Part shown: positions 60,085 through 64,000 of the stretch, piece after piece
Layout: each line of letters begins with the position of its first letter
Position numbering within the stretch: the stretch's first letter is position 1
Origin: Rhynchopus euleeides
Taxonomy: Eukaryota > Euglenozoa > Diplonemea > Diplonemida > Diplonemidae
Length of the DNA stretch: 64,000 bases
Reading direction: 5' to 3'
NCBI GenBank assembly: GCA_963210315.1
Contig: OY723248.1
Span: 1,628,727-1,692,726, forward strand
Notes under the pieces: generated by a model
What the model saw: the letters and a program-made list of their open reading frames with translations, nothing else
Told to the model about the DNA's origin: nothing
Database searches by the model: none
Position numbers and translations under genes: made by a program

Positions 60085-62160
60085 ATGTCAAATGCGTGGG
60101 TGGACAGCATGCTCATGCGTGTGTGCGGGATACACCCCCACGACGTGCGGCTCCCCCGCCCCGCCATCAACTTCGCACACGTCGAGAAGGGGTGCAGGCA
60201 AGACCCGCGGCTGCTGCGCCGCTGGGACGAGGCCACGTCGCTCCATGCCGAGCCGGAACAGCGCAACGTCGTGCTGCATATGCTCGCCATCGACTTCACA
60301 CAGGTCGGCACCGCGGCAATGCGCCGCCACTTCTACGACAACCCAGCCTTCTGGGTGGGCGCCACCCTCGGCGATGCCTATGCCGAAAGCATAGCCTACC
60401 ACATTGCACACCCACACACCTCGCTGCACTCAGGCCGCGAAGCGCACCCAACAAAGCCATTCGCATTCCGCTACGGCCCTACGGAGACCCTCCTGCTGCT
60501 GGCATCCTTCTACACAAAATGCCTCAGGAAGGTCCAGATGCACCGCGAGCGCAGCTCCCCCTCCGCGCTGCGCTCCCCCGAGGAGCTGGCCCTCACACAC
60601 AGCACCGCCTACACCCTCCTCCTGGCGCTGACCCACTGCGACAGCAGCACCTCCTGCGCGGAGGCCATAGGGGGGTCTGTTCCCTCCGCATCCGGGTCCC
60701 TCCGCCACCGGGCCTGCACAGACTTCAACACCTTTGTGCGTGCCTTCTGCGTCCCGCAGCATCTCGGGAAGATCGGGCTGAAGCGTGTGGTTGTCAGGGG
60801 GGGGACGGTGAACCTACCCGAGGGGGAGAGTGATGACGGCAGCTCGTGCTGCAGCTCGCAGCTTCACTCCGCTGTGTCCTCCTGTGTGGGTGTGGGGGAG
60901 GGGCGCCGCAGGCACAACGCCTCGGATGCGACGAAGCTGTGCGCACTCCTGTCGGGCCATACCACGCAGAGGCTGCTGGCGCGGTTCTACCTCAAGCTCC
61001 TCTCCAATAGAAACTCGCAGATCTCCTGCCGCCGCCGCACCACATCACCTTCCGATGCCCTGAAGCTCAGCACCCTCCTGGCCTCCAACGCGGCGCAGCG
61101 TCTGGCGGGCAGGGCCTACCTCCGCTGGGCTCGCTTCGCCGCGCAGAACCGCAGCCGCCGCAGCAGGCGCACCCCCCACAGCTCTGCCAAGCTCTGCCTT
61201 GTCCTGTCGGGCGACACGCAGCGCCGCCTGCGGGGCAGAGCCTTCTTCAAATGGCTGGGGTTCCCCTCCCACAGCAGGAGGCTGCGCATCTGCCAGCGGG
61301 GCGACGGCCTGTGCGCCGCAGAGTCCGACGCGCGCGAGGCGCTGCTTCTGGATGAGGCTGCAGGGTTCGCCTTTGTCATCTCGCAGCACGCCCTGCTGGG
61401 CGCTATGGTGCAGCTGCTGCTCCGCAGGCGTGGGACGGCGGCTGCCGCTGCCACTGCAACACCCCCACCAGATGCGCTGAGTGAAAACCCACGCAGCAGC
61501 ACCTTCGTGTCGACACTTCACTCCGCAATGTCCGCAGACACGGCAGCGGAGCTGGCAGCCATCGGAGCGGCCCACGCCCCCCGAACCCCCAGCACGCCCG
61601 GGGGTGCCGTGTGGGGGTCGGCAGCGGCGCTGGGTGGCAGTGGCAACCCGGCGACCTCCTCGGAGCTGTCGCTCCGCGCGCTGCTGGAGTGCAGCAGGCA
61701 GCAGGAGGCGAGCATCGGGGCCAACCTGGATAGGGGCCCCCCCCGCAGCTTTGCGCCCAGCGTGTGTTCCGACAAGGGCTGTGGGGAGGTCCATCTGGTG
61801 GCGGGGGGCTGCCGCTCCGCAGCGACCTCGCCGCTGCACCGCGACCTGCTGCTGCACCTGTCTGGCGGGCTGGAAGAGCCGCTGTCCAGCTCTGTCGCGG
61901 CGGCGCTGTGTGAAAGCGAGTCTATATCGCGCATCGTGCTGGCCTCTGCTGCCATGCGGGAGAGGAAGGGCATGGCGCTCACCGCATCGGCCCTCGCCCT
62001 GAGGGCAGGGCGTGCGCCGTATGGGGACCGCGTGAGGGGAGCTGGTGGTGCACCGGCAGCGGTGGGCGCAGGAGGCGCTGCAGGGGGCAGCAGAGGAGGG
62101 GTGGGGGTGAGCAGGGTGAGTCCTGCCCGGTCCATTCAGCTGCTTCCCGTTGCGACGTGA
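60085..62160 (+). CDS. Hypothetical protein with three helical repeats, 691 aa
   Basis: ATG 60085 (MSNAWVDSMLMRV), 11 bases after the putative acceptor; an in-frame GTG at 60079 is discounted. The N-terminal 250 residues look globular and helical (AFRYGPTETLLLLASFYTKC). Three repeats of about 40 aa follow near residues 283-395: KLCALLSGHTTQRLLARFYL, KLSTLLASNAAQRLAGRAYLRW, KLCLVLSGDTQRRLRGRAFFKW, each joined by an Arg/Ser-rich linker. The pattern (LxxLL...RL..R.Y.KW) recalls centrin-binding Sfi1-type helices but is not conclusive. The C-terminal half is Ala/Ser/Gly-rich. No signal peptide. Confidence 0.65.
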   Translation: MSNAWVDSMLMRVCGIHPHDVRLPRPAINFAHVEKGCRQDPRLLRRWDEATSLHAEPEQRNVVLHMLAIDFTQVGTAAMRRHFYDNPAFWVGATLGDAYAESIAYHIAHPHTSLHSGREAHPTKPFAFRYGPTETLLLLASFYTKCLRKVQMHRERSSPSALRSPEELALTHSTAYTLLLALTHCDSSTSCAEAIGGSVPSASGSLRHRACTDFNTFVRAFCVPQHLGKIGLKRVVVRGGTVNLPEGESDDGSSCCSSQLHSAVSSCVGVGEGRRRHNASDATKLCALLSGHTTQRLLARFYLKLLSNRNSQISCRRRTTSPSDALKLSTLLASNAAQRLAGRAYLRWARFAAQNRSRRSRRTPHSSAKLCLVLSGDTQRRLRGRAFFKWLGFPSHSRRLRICQRGDGLCAAESDAREALLLDEAAGFAFVISQHALLGAMVQLLLRRRGTAAAAATATPPPDALSENPRSSTFVSTLHSAMSADTAAELAAIGAAHAPRTPSTPGGAVWGSAAALGGSGNPATSSELSLRALLECSRQQEASIGANLDRGPPRSFAPSVCSDKGCGEVHLVAGGCRSAATSPLHRDLLLHLSGGLEEPLSSSVAAALCESESISRIVLASAAMRERKGMALTASALALRAGRAPYGDRVRGAGGAPAAVGAGGAAGGSRGGVGVSRVSPARSIQLLPVAT

Positions 62161-62889
62161 GGGTGGGTGTGGGGTGGGGGGTGTGTTTTTTGGCTGGCTT
62201 CTGTATCGGTATCGGTTCTTTCCATTTACACCCGGTGTGGGAGCCTGTGTGCCTTTTGTGTGCTGTGGTGTGCGAGCAGTCGGGGTATGGTCTGGCAGGG
62301 GGGGGGGGTGACGGAGGCGTGCAAGGAGGGGTGTGGTGGTGGTGGCGGTTCTCACGATCCGCAAGCACCCTGTGTGGCATTCTCCCTGTCGACACACGGC
62401 GGTGCCCCCACGAAAGCTCTGAAATTATAAAAGACGCCCGGTGAACTGCCACATCCGCCCGTCGACACGGCATGGGTTCTTTGCTGACGCAAAAAAGAAA
62501 ATGAACCGGTCCGTGCTTTCAAGGCGTCCTTTTTTAAAACAGTGCCGTGATCTGGTGTGGCCCTGTCCCAGCATCCCCATCCCTACTGCTGACGATGGGC
62601 TTTAACGTGAACATCGTGAAGAGGTTCTGTGTCATGTTCCGCCATACGCCATTTGACGCAAACATTCACACCCTCACGCGCAGGCGCCCACAGGGTTCTT
62701 AAAAGGAAGGGCTCGCGTTGTGCCTGCCTTCGGGTATCACAGCAAACACAATAACCAAGCGCCTGCGGCAAGTCGCGTCTGTGCGTTTCTCTCGGCGTGT
62801 TGTGCCTGCAGCAGCTGCTGCCAGACAGTGAGAGGACTTTGCGGCCTTGACAGCTGTCTCCTGCACGGGAGTAAGGGGTAGAAAGGGCG
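62161..62889. other. Intergenic, no gene seen
   Basis: GT-rich start with poly-G (62300-62309). No supported feature apart from possible acceptors upstream of Rab21 (for example TGTGCCTGCAG, 62811). Confidence 0.5.
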
Positions 62890-63800
62890 ATGGCGGACAA
62901 ATTTAAGATCGTGCTGCTTGGGGAGGGGCGTGTGGGGAAGACGTCGCTGGTGCGGCGCTACGTGCTCGATGAGTTCAGCGACAACCAAAAAAGCACAGTG
63001 CAGGCGAACATGTACTCATCGAAGAAGCTGCACATCGACGACCGCACCGTCAACATCTCCATCTGGGACACGGCAGGGCAGGAGCGTTTCCGTGCTCTGG
63101 GGCCCATCTACTACAGGGAGTCTCACGGTGCGCTTGTGGTGTACGACATCACCGACGCAGACACCTTCGAGAAGGTCAAGGAGTGGGTGCGTGAGCTGCG
63201 GAAGATGGTCGGCGAGGACATCCGCATCTGCATCGCAGGCAACAAGGCAGACCTGCAGTCGAAGCGGCAGGTATGACAAATAATCCATTTTGTGCAGTTC
63301 TCCCCCCCAACCGTCTGAAAAGGGAGAATCTGCATATGTTGCCTCGCAGCCCCCCGCGCCACACGAACACCCCATGCCTCCCGATATCATGCCACGGGTA
63401 TCACCTAGATACCCAGGCTGTGCCTCGTCACTGTCGCTGAGTGGGATTCTGTGCGAGTGAGCGCCTTGGGAACCCCGCCACCTACCACCCCCACACACCA
63501 CAGGTGGATGAGGCGATGGTGCTGCAGTACTGCAAGGACCTTGACGCTGAGCACGTGTACACCAGTGCAAAAACAGGGCGCGGTGTTGCTGAGTGCTTCC
63601 TCCGCCTGACGAAGGCCATGATTGTCACGCGCTCCGGCGGGAAGCCCGGGAAGAGCGGGCGTGACCAGAGGCCGTCTGCTGGAGCTCGCCCCAACACACA
63701 CAACGTCGTGACAATCGCAGACGATGACGAAAACGACACCACGCGTGTCATGCGGAAAAACCCGAAGGCAAAGGAGAAGAGCGGCTGCTGCAAGGGCTGA
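62890..63800 (+). CDS. RAB21: Rab21-like small GTPase (two exons)
   Basis: Exon 1 is 62890-63270 and exon 2 63504-63800; the 233-bp intron is GTATG...CAG. 225 aa, the usual Rab21 length. P-loop GEGRVGKTS (11-19), switch I Thr36, WDTAGQE (59-65, catalytic Gln64 intact), GNKAD and TSAK are all present. LLGEGRVGKTSLVRRY, the LQA-like VQANMYSSKKL, LGPIYYRES and VKEWVRELRKM identify Rab21, which acts on early endosomes in integrin and cargo traffic in animals. It ends in SGCCKG, a dicysteine prenylation signal followed by two residues. Confidence 0.95.
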
Positions 63801-64000
63801 TCGGGCGAGTGGCGCAGCGCTTGCTGCTCCCCGACCGGGCCTTACCTTCTTTCTGTCTTCTTCACGCCATCGGTTTTCCCACCTTCAGTTTCTTTTCACC
63901 CCCCACCCCCACCACCACACCCGAGCCCCACCCCGCCCCGCCCCCCCCCCCCATTGCCGCCGCCACACCCCTGCCTGTGGCTGCGGCGCAAAGCACCGGC
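63801..64000. other. 3' flank of Rab21, no gene seen
   Basis: Pyrimidine-rich, then poly-C. Confidence 0.5.

Noticed and set aside
1-64000. Spliced-leader RNA, rRNA or snRNA genes
   Set aside because: Looked for but not recognised; their absence neither supports nor weakens the euglenozoan assignment.

Overview
The window is nuclear DNA of a protist, most probably a euglenozoan and perhaps a diplonemid. The grounds are: (1) the ribosomal protein uL2 at 58557-59321 carries residue combinations I remember from kinetoplastid uL2 rather than animal or fungal uL2; (2) every recognisable host gene lies on the + strand, as in directional gene clusters; (3) nearly every start codon sits a few tens of bases after a pyrimidine- or CA-rich stretch ending in AG, the pattern expected for spliced-leader trans-splicing; (4) cis-introns are rare, and all eight found begin GTATG and end CAG. 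The organism call is an inference. No spliced-leader RNA gene was recognised here.

Host genes, left to right: a KCTD-like BTB/T1 protein (1055-1831); an NDUFA6/LYR-type complex I subunit with a very long C-terminal extension and five introns (2299-4835); a secreted helical-toroid enzyme-like protein with C-terminal leucine-rich repeats (7599-10274); the Arp2/3 subunit ARPC2 (13135-14470); two proteins of unknown function (15818-17488, 17700-18695); a signal-anchored parallel beta-helix protein (19348-21645); a TBL2-like ER WD40 protein with a Tudor-like insert (23410-25200); a secreted, probably GPI-anchored agmatine/peptidyl-arginine deiminase family protein (26717-27844); a long coiled-coil protein (31924-34047); a coiled-coil plus SH3-like protein (34361-35989); a small coiled-coil protein (37177-37488); a voltage-gated K+ channel (38225-40036); a secreted GH31 glucosidase (43828-46008); uL2 (58557-59321); a protein with three helical repeats (60085-62160); and Rab21 (62890-63800). 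They do not form one pathway. Secretory, cytoskeletal, mitochondrial and ribosomal functions are mixed, as expected of a euglenozoan cluster.

The accessory DNA is the striking part. About 12.5 kb between the GH31 and uL2 genes (46009-58556), and smaller islands at 5.7-6.8, 29.3-31.8 and 40.2-43.6 kb, are packed with mobile elements whose ends can be read directly. Three hAT elements have 8-bp target duplications (40819-41765, 48615-49236, 54795-55973); one retains a transposase fragment. Five long-terminal-inverted-repeat elements are flanked by TA (29353-31747, 42435-43581, 51697-53191, 53194-54620, 53719-54521). The first of these carries two minus-strand genes of unknown type, and the third carries a Tc1/mariner-like helix-turn-helix ORF. 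Two dispersed repeat families (called S and R here) occur throughout; S begins with a hairpin whose outer stem covaries between copies.

The most unusual object is at 46181-47337: two near-identical 358-359 bp direct repeats 799 bp apart. Each contains, on the minus strand, the core of a hammerhead ribozyme (CUGAAGA, a 6-bp helix II, GAAA, helix III and a GUC site). The arrangement matches retrozymes, small non-autonomous retroelements that replicate through circular RNA and were described in plants and animals. It predicts a 799-nt circular RNA.
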